Source of the DNA: an uncultured Acidobacteriota bacterium
GTDB lineage: Bacteria > Acidobacteriota > Thermoanaerobaculia > UBA5066
Assembly: GCA_903845115.1 (NCBI GenBank)
Contig: CAIMWE010000063.1
Location: 1 to 64,000 of the forward strand
Direction: 5' to 3'
Length of the DNA: 64,000 nt
Within the stretch, counting starts at the first letter, position 1. Each line of letters starts with the position of its first letter. Under the pieces are notes generated by a model. The model saw only the letters and a program-made list of their open reading frames with translations, was not told where the DNA came from and made no database searches. Shown here in pieces: positions 44,824 to 54,629 of this stretch. The translations under genes and the position numbers were made by a program.

Positions 44824-45651
44824 GTGACCATGAACGTCCTGGACGCCTACCTCGAGAGGGTCTACGCCCTCGTCGAGGAGATGCGCGAGCGGGCGGCCCT
44901 GGTACGCGTCTACCAGGCCCCTGGCATTCCGGGCACCGGGGACCTCCCGGGCGCATCGGACGCCCTTGCTCGCCTGACGGAGGGGCTGCCGATCCGGGTC
45001 GGCCCCGGAGCCTCGCCGGGGCTGATCCTGCGCAGCGACACGTTTCTCGAGCTGGGGAGCCCCGAGGCGGGATCGTGCTCGCTCCTTCTCGCGACCGACA
45101 CGACCCGGCTCGTCCACGACGGCCGGGTCACGCTCGTCGGCCCCGAGGTCGGGGAATCGGCCGGCGGAAGCCTCCCCTTCGGACAGGTCCTGATGCTCCG
45201 CGGAGCCGGCCTCGGGGAGAAGGACCTCGACGAGCTGCAGCGGCTGCTGGTGGTGGCCGGACAGATCGAGGGGTACATGGTCCGGAGCGCGCCGGGAAAC
45301 GTCTGGAGCCGCGTGAGCCAGGAAGCGGCCGCGAAGGGGTTCTCCTTCGCAACGCTCGGCCGCGCGCTGCGAGCTCTCGTCATGTCGGGCTCCCCGGCGG
45401 TCGAGGCGGTCGAGGTGCTCTTCGTCACCTCTGGCAAGGCGGACCTCGTCCCCCTGGAGGCCGCGGCGCAGCAGGTCCGGAAGATCGCCCGCGAGGGGAC
45501 GAGGGAGCGCTGGAAGGTCAAGGGCTACGACATCGACTGCGCAAACGACTGTTCGGCCTGTGGCGACAAGCCCGTCTGCGACGACATCCGGAGCGTCCTG
45601 AAGGAAAGACAGCACATCGACGAGTCACCTGGAGGAACGCATGCCACTTGA
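44824..45651 (+). CDS. Acetyl-CoA synthase/CODH beta-subunit (CdhC N-terminal)-like protein
   Basis: LPIRVGPGASPGLILRSDTFLELG..., SLPFGQVLMLRGAGLGEKDLDELQRLLVVAGQIEGYMVRSAPGNVWSRVS, Cys cluster YDIDCANDCSACGDKPVCDDI. Confidence 0.6.
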   Translation: MTMNVLDAYLERVYALVEEMRERAALVRVYQAPGIPGTGDLPGASDALARLTEGLPIRVGPGASPGLILRSDTFLELGSPEAGSCSLLLATDTTRLVHDGRVTLVGPEVGESAGGSLPFGQVLMLRGAGLGEKDLDELQRLLVVAGQIEGYMVRSAPGNVWSRVSQEAAAKGFSFATLGRALRALVMSGSPAVEAVEVLFVTSGKADLVPLEAAAQQVRKIAREGTRERWKVKGYDIDCANDCSACGDKPVCDDIRSVLKERQHIDESPGGTHAT

Positions 45652-46426
45652 GAAGCTCGGAAATCACGCTGCCGCACCGAGGCCGGCTCCCCAGGTGATC
45701 GCCGTCTGTGGAAAAGGAGGGGTCGGGAAGACCGCCTTCTCCGCCCTACTCTCACGGGTATTGATCGACTCGGGCGTCTCTCCCCTGCTCCTGGTCGACG
45801 CCGATCCCGTCGGTGGGCTCACGTCGGCCATCGGCGAGCGGGCCGTCGAGACGCTTGCCGGCGTGAGGGACCATTTCATCGCCGAGGCCCGCCGCGGCGG
45901 GAAGTCGGGGGCGGCCGACGCCGCCCAGCTCCTCGAATACTCTCTCCTGAAGGCCCTCGTCGAGCGGAAGGGCTACGCACTCCTGGCGATGGGGCACAAC
46001 GGGGAGAAGGGGTGCTTCTGCCCCGCCAACAAGCTGCTGCGCTCGGCGATCGAGGGACTCGTCCCCTCCTTCGCCGCTGTCGTGATCGACGCCGAGGCCG
46101 GCATCGAGCAGATCAACCGGGACGTCACCGAGCGCGTCACCCGCGTCGTCGCCGTCGTGGACGCCTCGCAGCGGAGCCTCGACACGCTCCGGATGATCGT
46201 CGAGATGGTCGGCCCGTCGCGGGTCGGCGTCGTCGCCAACCGCTTCTCGGCGGCGGAGACCCTTTCGCTGCCCGACGGGGCGACGCTCCTCGGACAGGTC
46301 CCCGAGGACGTCGCCCTCCGCCAGTTCGACCGCGAGGGCTGGCCGCTCTGGCAGCTCCCCGAGGGCAACCCGGCGCTGGAGGCGGTCCGCCACGTGGCGG
46401 CCGTTCTCAGGAAAGACCTCGCATGA
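45641..46426 (+). CDS. CooC-like nickel-maturation ATPase (MinD/ParA fold)
   Basis: VIAVCGKGGVGKTAFSALL, LLLVDADPVGGL, GHNGEKGCFCPANKLLRSAI, VVIDAEAGIEQINRDV. Confidence 0.83.
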   Translation: MPLEKLGNHAAAPRPAPQVIAVCGKGGVGKTAFSALLSRVLIDSGVSPLLLVDADPVGGLTSAIGERAVETLAGVRDHFIAEARRGGKSGAADAAQLLEYSLLKALVERKGYALLAMGHNGEKGCFCPANKLLRSAIEGLVPSFAAVVIDAEAGIEQINRDVTERVTRVVAVVDASQRSLDTLRMIVEMVGPSRVGVVANRFSAAETLSLPDGATLLGQVPEDVALRQFDREGWPLWQLPEGNPALEAVRHVAAVLRKDLA

Positions 46427-46455
46427 GATCCGTGCCAGGCGGGAAGAGATCGTAG

Positions 46456-47631
46456 ATGTCAGACAGCATTCGGCCGGCCGCCCTGAAGGCGCTGCTCACG
46501 GCGGCGGCGTCGCTCCGGAACCCCGAGCTGGACGCCTGGACGAGCGCTGGCGGCCGCGTCATCGGTTACTACTGCCCGTTCATCCCCGAGGAGCTCTTCC
46601 TCGCGGGGGGCTTTCTGCCGTTCCGGATGCGCGGGACAGGAAGCACCGACACCGACCAGGCGGACGCCTTCTTCGACCACCTCAACTGCCCCTTCGTCCG
46701 GCACTCCTTCGACCTCGCCCTCCGGGGCGACTACTCCTTCCTCCAGGGCCTCGTCGTCGGCACCGGCTGCGACCACCTGCGCCGCATCTACGACAACGCC
46801 CTTCACGCGCCCCTAGAGGCCTCTTTCGTCTACCTCCTCGACCATCCCCGCACCATGGGATCGGAGGAGGAGGGCGCCGAGCCGATCGTCCGCTACTACC
46901 GCGAGCAGCTCTCGAAGCTGAAGGAGGCGCTGGAGAACCACTTCGGCGTCGCCGTCACGGTACCGGCGCTCCGCGCCGCCATCTCGCTCTGCAACGAGAC
47001 GAGGCGGCTGCAGAGGAGGCTGTACGACCTTTCGGTGGCCCCGGCGCCGAAGGTCTCAGCGTCGGAGCGGGCCGCGGTCATGATGGCGGGGGCCTCCATG
47101 CCGAAGGAGCGGTACAACGCACTCCTCTCGGAAGCGCTGAAGGAGCTCGAAACGGCTCCAGAAACTCCAGGAAAGGCCCTCGCCCGCCTGATGATCGTCG
47201 GGCCGGCCATCGAGGACCCCGCGTTCTACGAGGTCTTCGAGGAACAGGGAGCGGCGATCGTGGTCGACGACACCTGCTTCGGGGCAAGGACCGTCCAGGC
47301 GCTGGTCGACGAAGAGGCCCCCGACCCCCTGACGGCCCTCGCGAAGTACCAGGTCGTCGACATGCCCTTCTGCCCGAAGATCGGCGGCTCGCACGCCCAC
47401 CGGCTCCGCTTCATCCAGGAGATGGTCGCGAGATACCGGGTCGATGGCGTGATCGCCCAGGGCTACGTCTCGTGCGACGCCTGGGGGTGCTCGTACGCGC
47501 TCCTTCGCGAGGCGATGCAGGAGGCCGGCATCCCCTACCTGAGGGTCGAGCGCGAATACATCCACAGCGAGTCGGGCCAGCTCTCCACGAGGATCCAGGC
47601 ATTTCTCGAGACGACAGGAGGCCGCGGATGA
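46456..47631 (+). CDS. 2-hydroxyacyl-CoA dehydratase subunit (pair 2, first gene)
   Basis: GYYCPFIPEELFLAGGFLPFRMRG, VVGTGCDHLRRIYDN, QGYVSCDAWGCSY. Confidence 0.87.
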   Translation: MSDSIRPAALKALLTAAASLRNPELDAWTSAGGRVIGYYCPFIPEELFLAGGFLPFRMRGTGSTDTDQADAFFDHLNCPFVRHSFDLALRGDYSFLQGLVVGTGCDHLRRIYDNALHAPLEASFVYLLDHPRTMGSEEEGAEPIVRYYREQLSKLKEALENHFGVAVTVPALRAAISLCNETRRLQRRLYDLSVAPAPKVSASERAAVMMAGASMPKERYNALLSEALKELETAPETPGKALARLMIVGPAIEDPAFYEVFEEQGAAIVVDDTCFGARTVQALVDEEAPDPLTALAKYQVVDMPFCPKIGGSHAHRLRFIQEMVARYRVDGVIAQGYVSCDAWGCSYALLREAMQEAGIPYLRVEREYIHSESGQLSTRIQAFLETTGGRG

Positions 47632-48875
47632 CTCTCCCCGCCGCTAGCCAGCCGGCCGACGCCTATGCCCAGCTGAAGTCGGAGTTCGGCTCCATGACGG
47701 CCGCCTCGTTCCAGGGCCGGATGGCCGAGTACGTGGCCTCGGGGACTCCCATCGTCGCTGGGACCGACGACTTCTTTCCCGAGCTCTTCACCGCCATGGA
47801 GGTGCCGTTCTATTTCGTCGTGAGGCAAGGCCTCGAGCTGGCGTTCCACGTCGGCAAGGGGCCCGAGGCCGTGGACGGCTACAACGAGCTGGGAGGCTCC
47901 AGCTCCCTCTGCTCGCTCCAGAAAGCCGCCGCCTACCTCCTGATGAAAGGCCGCCTGCCCAAGCCGTCGGCCATCGTCATGACCTCCACCTCGTGCGACG
48001 GACAGACCGCCGTGAACGAGATGATGGCGAACTACGCCCCCTGGTCCGACGTGCCGAAGATGAGCTTCGACGCCTCCTTCGAGAAGGACGAGGCGAGCAT
48101 GGAGTACCTGGGGAAGCAGTGGATGCGCTTCATCCCGCTCGTCGAGAAGGCCACGGGGCGGAAGTTCGACCTCGACCGCCTCAAGGAGGTCTGCGAGGAG
48201 TCGAACCGGCAGACCCGGCTCCTCTTCGACTTCCAGGAGCTGAGGCGTGCCGTTCCCTCCCCCGTCCGGGCGGAGTGGGGATTCCTGGCGTACATGGCGG
48301 CCAGGTGGTCCGGCTGCGGCCGGCCGCTCGCGACCGCCTGGCTCCAGCGGCTCTTCGACACGACGGAGCGCCGGGTGCGGGACGGGAAAGGGATCGACGG
48401 CGTGGAGGAGAAGATCCGGTACGCCTGGTTCGACATCCTCCCCTGCTGGAGCGACCAGCTCTTCCCGAGGCTCGAGCGGGAGCTCGGTGCCGTGAACCTC
48501 ATGGACCTGTACGGCTACAGCGCCCCCTGGCCGGTCATCGACACCTCGACCCTGGAGACCATCTTCACCTCGTTCGCCAAGAGGTTCCTCATCGGAAACC
48601 CGATGACGCGGCAGATCTTCGCGCTCTCGACGGTCTACGGCGGGGATGCCGTCCACATCGCGAAGAACTTCAAGTGCGATGCCATCCTCATGCCGAGCCA
48701 CGTGGGTCACAAGGACGGCGCGGCGTCGCACCGGGTCGTCCACGACCTGTTCCGGGAGATCGGTGTCCCCTTTCTCGTCGTGGGGTGCGACGTCTTCGAC
48801 GAGCGCTACATGACGTCCGACGTCGTGTTCAACAAGATCGAGGCCTTCTTCGACACCAGCGGACTGCGGCGGTAG
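47628..48875 (+). CDS. 2-hydroxyacyl-CoA dehydratase subunit (pair 2, second gene)
   Basis: MTSTSCDGQTAVNEMM, DAILMPSHVGHKD, PFLVVGCDVFDERYM; overlaps the upstream stop. Confidence 0.86.
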   Translation: MTLPAASQPADAYAQLKSEFGSMTAASFQGRMAEYVASGTPIVAGTDDFFPELFTAMEVPFYFVVRQGLELAFHVGKGPEAVDGYNELGGSSSLCSLQKAAAYLLMKGRLPKPSAIVMTSTSCDGQTAVNEMMANYAPWSDVPKMSFDASFEKDEASMEYLGKQWMRFIPLVEKATGRKFDLDRLKEVCEESNRQTRLLFDFQELRRAVPSPVRAEWGFLAYMAARWSGCGRPLATAWLQRLFDTTERRVRDGKGIDGVEEKIRYAWFDILPCWSDQLFPRLERELGAVNLMDLYGYSAPWPVIDTSTLETIFTSFAKRFLIGNPMTRQIFALSTVYGGDAVHIAKNFKCDAILMPSHVGHKDGAASHRVVHDLFREIGVPFLVVGCDVFDERYMTSDVVFNKIEAFFDTSGLRR

Positions 48876-48913
48876 GAGCGGCCATGTGTCTCCGCCCAGC
48901 AGGGAGGACGTGA

Positions 48914-49852
48914 ATGAAAGAGATCTTCGCAAGCCCCCTCTTCCTACAGGCGATCGGCTTCATCGCCCACAGCGGGTTCTTCTGCGTCGTCTTCGCGATC
49001 GCCTCGCGCTGCACGCTGAAGGACCTCCTGGACGAGATAAGGAAGCCCGCGCTCCTCCTGAAAACCTTCGCCGCGACCACGGTCATCGGACCGCTGATCG
49101 CGGCCGGGGTGGTCAAGCTGCTCGACGTCCCGCTCGTCGTCGGCGGCGTCATCCTGCTCGGAGCGGCCACGGCCGGGAGTCCCCTGGCCCCCCTCGGGAC
49201 GAGGGGAAAGAAAGGCAGCCTCCAGCTCGCGTCGACGGTCATGGGGCTCCTCGTCCTGTTGATGCCGGTGACGGTGACGTTCTGGCTGTGGGTCTACAGC
49301 CAGTGGTTCCCGATGCACCTCTCGATCTCGGTCCCGAAGCTCCTGGCGACGGTGGCGCCGCTCACGATCGTCCCCCTCGTCCTCGCGGTGGCGCTCCGGG
49401 AGCTGCTGCCCGCGGTCTCGAAGGTCGCCGGGAAGGCCCTGGACCTCTACTCGAAGGTGTGCATCGTGATCCTGTTCGTCGTCTTCATCGTCCCCGGGCT
49501 CCTGGCCCTGTTCCGTTTCAAGCTCGTGGAGTTCGGGGCCATCGTCATCGTGATGTCGCTCGCGCTCGCCGCGGGCGACTTCCTGGGCGGGCCCGACGCG
49601 AGGGACCGGATCAGCGTCGCCATGGCGGCGACGGAGTGCAACATCACGGCCCTGTTCGTCATCGCCCACGTCTCGTATCCGAAGGTCCACATCCTCGGAA
49701 CGGTGCTCGCCTACATCATCGTGAGCTTCCTGACGGCGGCGGTCTGGTACAGGTTCCTCCTGTACCGGATGAAGGGGCGAGGCGAGACGCTGGAGCCCTC
49801 GGGAACAGGTTCGACGAATCCGACGAAGACAACAAAGGAGGTCAAGCAATGA
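48914..49852 (+). CDS. Bile acid:sodium symporter (BASS)-like transporter
   Basis: Multipass; LLKTFAATTVIGPLIAAGVVKLL...GAATAGSPLAPL, VAMAATECNITALFVIAHVSYP. Confidence 0.65.
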   Translation: MKEIFASPLFLQAIGFIAHSGFFCVVFAIASRCTLKDLLDEIRKPALLLKTFAATTVIGPLIAAGVVKLLDVPLVVGGVILLGAATAGSPLAPLGTRGKKGSLQLASTVMGLLVLLMPVTVTFWLWVYSQWFPMHLSISVPKLLATVAPLTIVPLVLAVALRELLPAVSKVAGKALDLYSKVCIVILFVVFIVPGLLALFRFKLVEFGAIVIVMSLALAAGDFLGGPDARDRISVAMAATECNITALFVIAHVSYPKVHILGTVLAYIIVSFLTAAVWYRFLLYRMKGRGETLEPSGTGSTNPTKTTKEVKQ

Positions 49853-51015
49853 AGTCCGGCCTGCAATCGGAGGTCTTCGAAGGGTTCGCCAGCGCGGCCC
49901 GGAGCATCTCCAACCCTGAACTCGAGAAGTGGAAGGGCGGGGGGGGCAAGGTCCTCGGGTACACCTGCTCCTTCGTCCCGGAGGAGCTGATCGTCGCGGC
50001 AGGGCTGATGCCCTTCCGCATCCGCGGGACCGGCAGCCTGACCGCGGAGAGTGCCAACGAGTACTTCGAGGCGGCGAACGTCTGCAGCTTCATCCGGCAC
50101 ACGTTCGACCAGGTCCTCCAGGGAAGGTACGACTTCCTGGACGGCGCCGTGATCGGGGGCGGCTGCGACGCGAACCGGCACATCTACGACAACTGGCAGA
50201 AGAGCCCCGTTAAGCCTCAGTTCCTCGAGACGATCTTCTTCCCGCATGCCAGCGGCGAGCCGATGGCACTCGAATTCCGCGGCCAGCTCGCCGGGCTGAA
50301 GACGAAGATCGAGCAGCACTTCGGGGCGGAGATCACCGACGAGAAGCTCCGGAGCGCAGTCCGCCTCTGCAACGAGACGAGGTCCCTCCAGCGCGATCTC
50401 TACGCTCTCCGGCAGTCGGCGAACCCGCCCATCACCGGCGGCGAGACGGTCGAGGTCATGGTGGCCGGTTCCTCGATGCCCAAGGAGCGGTACAACACGA
50501 TGCTGAGGACGCTGCTCGAGGAGCTGCGAGGCGCGACCGTTCCGGAGCGGAAGATCGGCGCCCGGATCATGATCGTCGGCCCGGGCCACGACGACACCTC
50601 GATGTGCGACATCGTGGAGGAGCTGGGCGGCCTCGTCGCTGCCGACCTGACCTGCTTTGGCGGCAAGGTGATCTTCGGCAGCGTCCAGGAAGAGGGACCC
50701 GACCCGCTCCAGGCCATCGCCGACTACCAGGTCCTCGCCCGTCCCTTCTGCCCGAAGAACCTCGGGGCGCACCCTCACATCCAGAAGGAGCTTCTCGATC
50801 AGGTCCGGGCCCTCCGGGTGGACGGGGTGATCGGCCAGAGCTTCCTCTGCTGCAACATGTGGGGGGGCGAGCTCTACATCCTGCACAAGGAGCTGAAGGA
50901 AGCGGGAATACCGATGCTCCGGCTGGAGCGCGAGTACGTGTCGGGCTCTTCGGGCCAGCTGCAGACGAGGGTCCAGGCGTTCCTCGAGACGATCTCAGGG
51001 GGTGGCTCATGCTGA
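49849..51015 (+). CDS. 2-hydroxyacyl-CoA dehydratase subunit (pair 3, first gene)
   Basis: GYTCSFVPEELIVAAGLMPFRIRG, IGGGCDANRHIYDNW, QSFLCCNMWGGELY. Confidence 0.87.
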   Translation: MKSGLQSEVFEGFASAARSISNPELEKWKGGGGKVLGYTCSFVPEELIVAAGLMPFRIRGTGSLTAESANEYFEAANVCSFIRHTFDQVLQGRYDFLDGAVIGGGCDANRHIYDNWQKSPVKPQFLETIFFPHASGEPMALEFRGQLAGLKTKIEQHFGAEITDEKLRSAVRLCNETRSLQRDLYALRQSANPPITGGETVEVMVAGSSMPKERYNTMLRTLLEELRGATVPERKIGARIMIVGPGHDDTSMCDIVEELGGLVAADLTCFGGKVIFGSVQEEGPDPLQAIADYQVLARPFCPKNLGAHPHIQKELLDQVRALRVDGVIGQSFLCCNMWGGELYILHKELKEAGIPMLRLEREYVSGSSGQLQTRVQAFLETISGGGSC

Positions 51016-52226
51016 ATGCGTTTTCCCAGCTGATGGCCCAGTCGGGCAAGGGGCTCTTCGAGCTGACCGTCAATCCGCAGAACGAATCCACGACGCCGGT
51101 GATCCTCTGCAACGGCGACTTCATGGCCGAGATCCCGGTGGCCCTGGGGTGCGAGTTCTCCGACCTGACCCTGACGGGTGCGATGGGAACAGCCCTCCCG
51201 GAAGGGGCCGACCTGATCGACGGAGGGATCGAGCTCGGCGTCGAGAGCCGGATGTGCAACGCCATCAAGAGCGCCTGCTACTACCTCGAGAGCGGAAAGA
51301 TCCGGACGCCGGAGATGATCATCACGACCAACGCCTGCTGCGACAGCATGGACACGCTCGCCAACCTGATGAACGCCTACGAACCCTGGGCGCACGTCCC
51401 TAGATTCATCATGGACGCGCCGCACACGCTCGACGAGGAGAGCTATGCCTACTTCGGGAGACAGCTTCGCGAGGCCGTCACCTTCTTCGAGGGGGTCCTC
51501 GGCCGGAAGATGGACTGGGACCGCCTCCGCGAGGTCTGCGTCGAGTCGAACAAGCAGAGCCAGCTGCTCCTCGAGTTCCAGGAGCTGAAGAAGGCGGTCC
51601 CCTGCCCCGCCGAGCCGGACCTCGCGCGGCAGGGGACGGAGCTGTCGCGCTGGATCAAGCATCGGGTCTCGCCGGAGGTCACGCGGTGGCTCGAGGAGGT
51701 GGTTCGCCTCACCGAGCAGCGCGTCAAGGAGGGGAAGGGGATTGACGGCGTCGACGAGAAGGTCCGCTTCCTCTGGCAGGACCTGGCCGGCAGCTGGTCG
51801 ACCGGGACGGTCCTGGCGCGGCTCCAGAAGGAGCTGGGCGCGGTCTGCGTCATGGACTACGTGTCGTACGCCACCTGGACGCCGATCGACCTCGCAAGCG
51901 AGGAGAAGATGTTCGCGTCGTTCGCCAAGCGGTTCCTCCTGGAGGCCGCCATGACCCGGCAGGCGCTCCACTCCACGGACCTCTTCATCGGCGACATCCT
52001 CCGGATCGTCAAGGAGTTCCGGTGCGATGCCGTGATCATGCCCGCCCACGTCGGACATCGCGACACGAACTCCCGCCTGAAACTCGTCCGCGACGTCTGC
52101 CGCGAGAACGGCATCCCCTGCCTCGTCCTGGGGATCGACATCTGGGACAAGCGGTTCATCTCCCCCGACGTGGTCTTCGACCGGATGAGCACCTTCTTCC
52201 AGCAGACGGGTCTCATCGCGAGCTGA
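51009..52226 (+). CDS. 2-hydroxyacyl-CoA dehydratase subunit (pair 3, second gene)
   Basis: ITTNACCDSMDTLANLMNAY, DAVIMPAHVGHRD, PCLVLGIDIWDKRFI; overlaps the upstream stop. Confidence 0.86.
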   Translation: MLNAFSQLMAQSGKGLFELTVNPQNESTTPVILCNGDFMAEIPVALGCEFSDLTLTGAMGTALPEGADLIDGGIELGVESRMCNAIKSACYYLESGKIRTPEMIITTNACCDSMDTLANLMNAYEPWAHVPRFIMDAPHTLDEESYAYFGRQLREAVTFFEGVLGRKMDWDRLREVCVESNKQSQLLLEFQELKKAVPCPAEPDLARQGTELSRWIKHRVSPEVTRWLEEVVRLTEQRVKEGKGIDGVDEKVRFLWQDLAGSWSTGTVLARLQKELGAVCVMDYVSYATWTPIDLASEEKMFASFAKRFLLEAAMTRQALHSTDLFIGDILRIVKEFRCDAVIMPAHVGHRDTNSRLKLVRDVCRENGIPCLVLGIDIWDKRFISPDVVFDRMSTFFQQTGLIAS

Positions 52227-52228
52227 CG

Positions 52229-53056
52229 ATGCGATCGAAGCGAACGCTCGCCGGTTTGGCGGTGGCCGTCTTGGTGGCGGCAGGCCCGCTCGGCGCGCAG
52301 ACGCCCGAGGAGCTGGCCAAGAAGGCGCAGAACCCCATCCAGCCGATGATCAGCGTCCCCTTCCAGCTCAACACTACCTTCAACTACGGCCTCGACGCGC
52401 TGGAGAAGCGCGGCAACCAGTACCTTCTCAACATCCAGCCGGTCGTCCCCATCTCCGTGAGCGCCGAGTGGAACCTGCTCACCCGGACCATCCTCCCCGT
52501 CCTCTCCCAGCCCGTTCCCGAGGGGACGTCGTCCTCGATCGGGGGGATCGGGAACCTCCAGGAGACGGTCTTCCTCTGCCCCGCGAAGCCGGGCAAGGTG
52601 ATCTGGGGCGTCGGCCCGGTCGCCCAGCTCCCGACCGCGACCAACCATTCGATCGGCACGTCGAAGTGGAGCATTGGCCCCTCCCTCGTGGTCCTCACGA
52701 TGCCCGGCCACTGGGTGCTCGGCGCCGTCGTCCAGAACGTCTGGTCCTTCGCCGGCCCAGAGGCAGCCCCGAGCGTGAACCAGTTCCTCTTCCAGTACTT
52801 CGTCAACTACAACCTCCAGAAGGGGTGGTACCTCACCTCCTCGCCCGAGAACATCGCCGACTGGACCCAGGCCGAGAGCAAGGACAGGTGGAGCGTCCCC
52901 CTGGGCCTCGGAGCCGGCCGGGCGTTCCACATCGGCAAACAGGCGATCAACATGTCGCTCCACTACTACTACAACGTCGTGCGCCCCACGGGCAACGTCC
53001 CGTCGGGCCCCTACACGATCCGGTTCCAGTTCCAGGTCATGTTTCCCGAGAAATAG
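52229..53056 (+). CDS. Outer-membrane transporter-like beta-barrel (MetA/neuromedin-U-like)
   Basis: Signal peptide MRSKRTLAGLAVAVLVAAGPLGAQ; PMISVPFQLNTTFNYG...NIQPVVPISVSAEWNLLTRTILP. Confidence 0.6.
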   Translation: MRSKRTLAGLAVAVLVAAGPLGAQTPEELAKKAQNPIQPMISVPFQLNTTFNYGLDALEKRGNQYLLNIQPVVPISVSAEWNLLTRTILPVLSQPVPEGTSSSIGGIGNLQETVFLCPAKPGKVIWGVGPVAQLPTATNHSIGTSKWSIGPSLVVLTMPGHWVLGAVVQNVWSFAGPEAAPSVNQFLFQYFVNYNLQKGWYLTSSPENIADWTQAESKDRWSVPLGLGAGRAFHIGKQAINMSLHYYYNVVRPTGNVPSGPYTIRFQFQVMFPEK

Positions 53057-53128
53057 GTTTCGACCACCTGGGCTCCCGGTCCGCACAACGGCCCGGAACC
53101 GCCCCCTAACCGGTACAGGAGACAGACC

Positions 53129-54586
53129 ATGAAGCCGTCGTGCTCCACCTGGGCCACCTTCCTCGCCGCAGCGGCACTCGCCCTTGCGACCCTCCCGGCG
53201 GCCCTCTCCGCCGAGGAGGCGAAAGCCCCAGCCGCGGCGAAACCGGCCGCGGCAAAGCCTACGAAGCCGGCCAAGGCCGACCCGAACATGACGAAGGTGC
53301 TCGATGCGGTCGCACGGGAGACGTACGAGCAGGTCCTCAACAAGTACAAGGTCGCCTACTACTTCTGGTACGACACCTTCGCGAACGGGGAGGTCCCGCC
53401 CGAGAACGTGGTCGCCGCCGACAAGAAGCTCAAGCTCGCCGAGAGCCAGATCAACGCGCGCGCCTTCGACGCCGCAAGAAAGCTCCTGGCCGAGGCCGAC
53501 GCGCTGCTGAACGTCTACAAGAAGAGCTATGACCAGTTCCCCTACGAGGCGCCCACGCCGCTCCTGAAGCCCGATCTCTCGAAGGCCCAGAAGGCCAAGG
53601 CCGCCGACTACGCCGTCCTCGACCGCTACGGCGTCCTGATGAACGACATCGGACCTTCCATCTGGGGCCGGGGCGACGATGGCGAGTACTACTTCATCAT
53701 GACCTTCTTCAACTACCACGCCCGCGGGAAGATCATCACCCCCGTCGTCGTCGAGATCATGAGCACGAAGGACCCTGGCAAGCGGTACGTCTACCTCCTG
53801 AACAAGGAGACGAAGGTCACCCGGACCGCCGACTCGATCGACTATTACTGCGAGGACGGCGGGAAGACGTTCCACCTCTTCGTCAAGGACGACCCGGTCG
53901 GCGGGGGGACGACGGTCCTGGCCGAGGGGAAGTACCCCGCATTCCCCGGGAAGGCCCCGGCGATGAGCTTCCGCGTCACCACAACCCCCACCTTCTCGTA
54001 CTGGTACAACCAGAACGTCGGGGCGGCCCTGATGTACCCAGGGGTCGTCCTTGCGGGCTTCGAGCAGCCGGGGCCGGCCTCGGGGACCATCACGATGGGA
54101 GACAAGACGGTCACCTTCACGAAGAACGCGGGGGCGGTCACCGAGGTCTGCATGATCAGCGGCGCCCCGGGGAACACGAAGTACGACGAGTACCGGAGCA
54201 CGATGACGAAGTACGGGAACGAGTGGTACATCGCCGTCCACACGGACCAGGTGGACGCGATGTTCATCAGCTATGGGAAGTTCCGGGACGCCGGGATTTA
54301 CTACAAGGGGAAGTACATCGTCCCGACGGAGTACAAGCTCGTTCCCGGCATCGCGAATCAGACGCTCACGCTGATCGCGAAGACCAATGAGTACGGCGAC
54401 CTGGTCCTCGATTTCCAGATGGCGCTCCACGATCCGGTCTACACGGAGCGGGTTGCAACGGTGGACGGCACGTTCGACGGCCAGCCGCTGACGAACGGAG
54501 GAGCCTGGTTCGAGCACGTCTTCAAGGGCTCCCCCGACGGGATCAAGGCGGTACAGGAATCCCCGCAGCTCGTCGACCCGATGTAG
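53129..54586 (+). CDS. Secreted lipocalin/CrtC-AttH-like protein, paralog 1
   Basis: Signal peptide; WGRGDDGEYYFIMTFFNYHARGKIITPVVVEIM...FSYWYNQN...GFEQPGPASGTITMGDKTV; same layout as 55601 and 57087. Confidence 0.55.
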   Translation: MKPSCSTWATFLAAAALALATLPAALSAEEAKAPAAAKPAAAKPTKPAKADPNMTKVLDAVARETYEQVLNKYKVAYYFWYDTFANGEVPPENVVAADKKLKLAESQINARAFDAARKLLAEADALLNVYKKSYDQFPYEAPTPLLKPDLSKAQKAKAADYAVLDRYGVLMNDIGPSIWGRGDDGEYYFIMTFFNYHARGKIITPVVVEIMSTKDPGKRYVYLLNKETKVTRTADSIDYYCEDGGKTFHLFVKDDPVGGGTTVLAEGKYPAFPGKAPAMSFRVTTTPTFSYWYNQNVGAALMYPGVVLAGFEQPGPASGTITMGDKTVTFTKNAGAVTEVCMISGAPGNTKYDEYRSTMTKYGNEWYIAVHTDQVDAMFISYGKFRDAGIYYKGKYIVPTEYKLVPGIANQTLTLIAKTNEYGDLVLDFQMALHDPVYTERVATVDGTFDGQPLTNGGAWFEHVFKGSPDGIKAVQESPQLVDPM

Positions 54587-54629
54587 GCACGAACCGGCAT
54601 TCCGGACTCGGCTCGAGAGAGAGGAAGTG

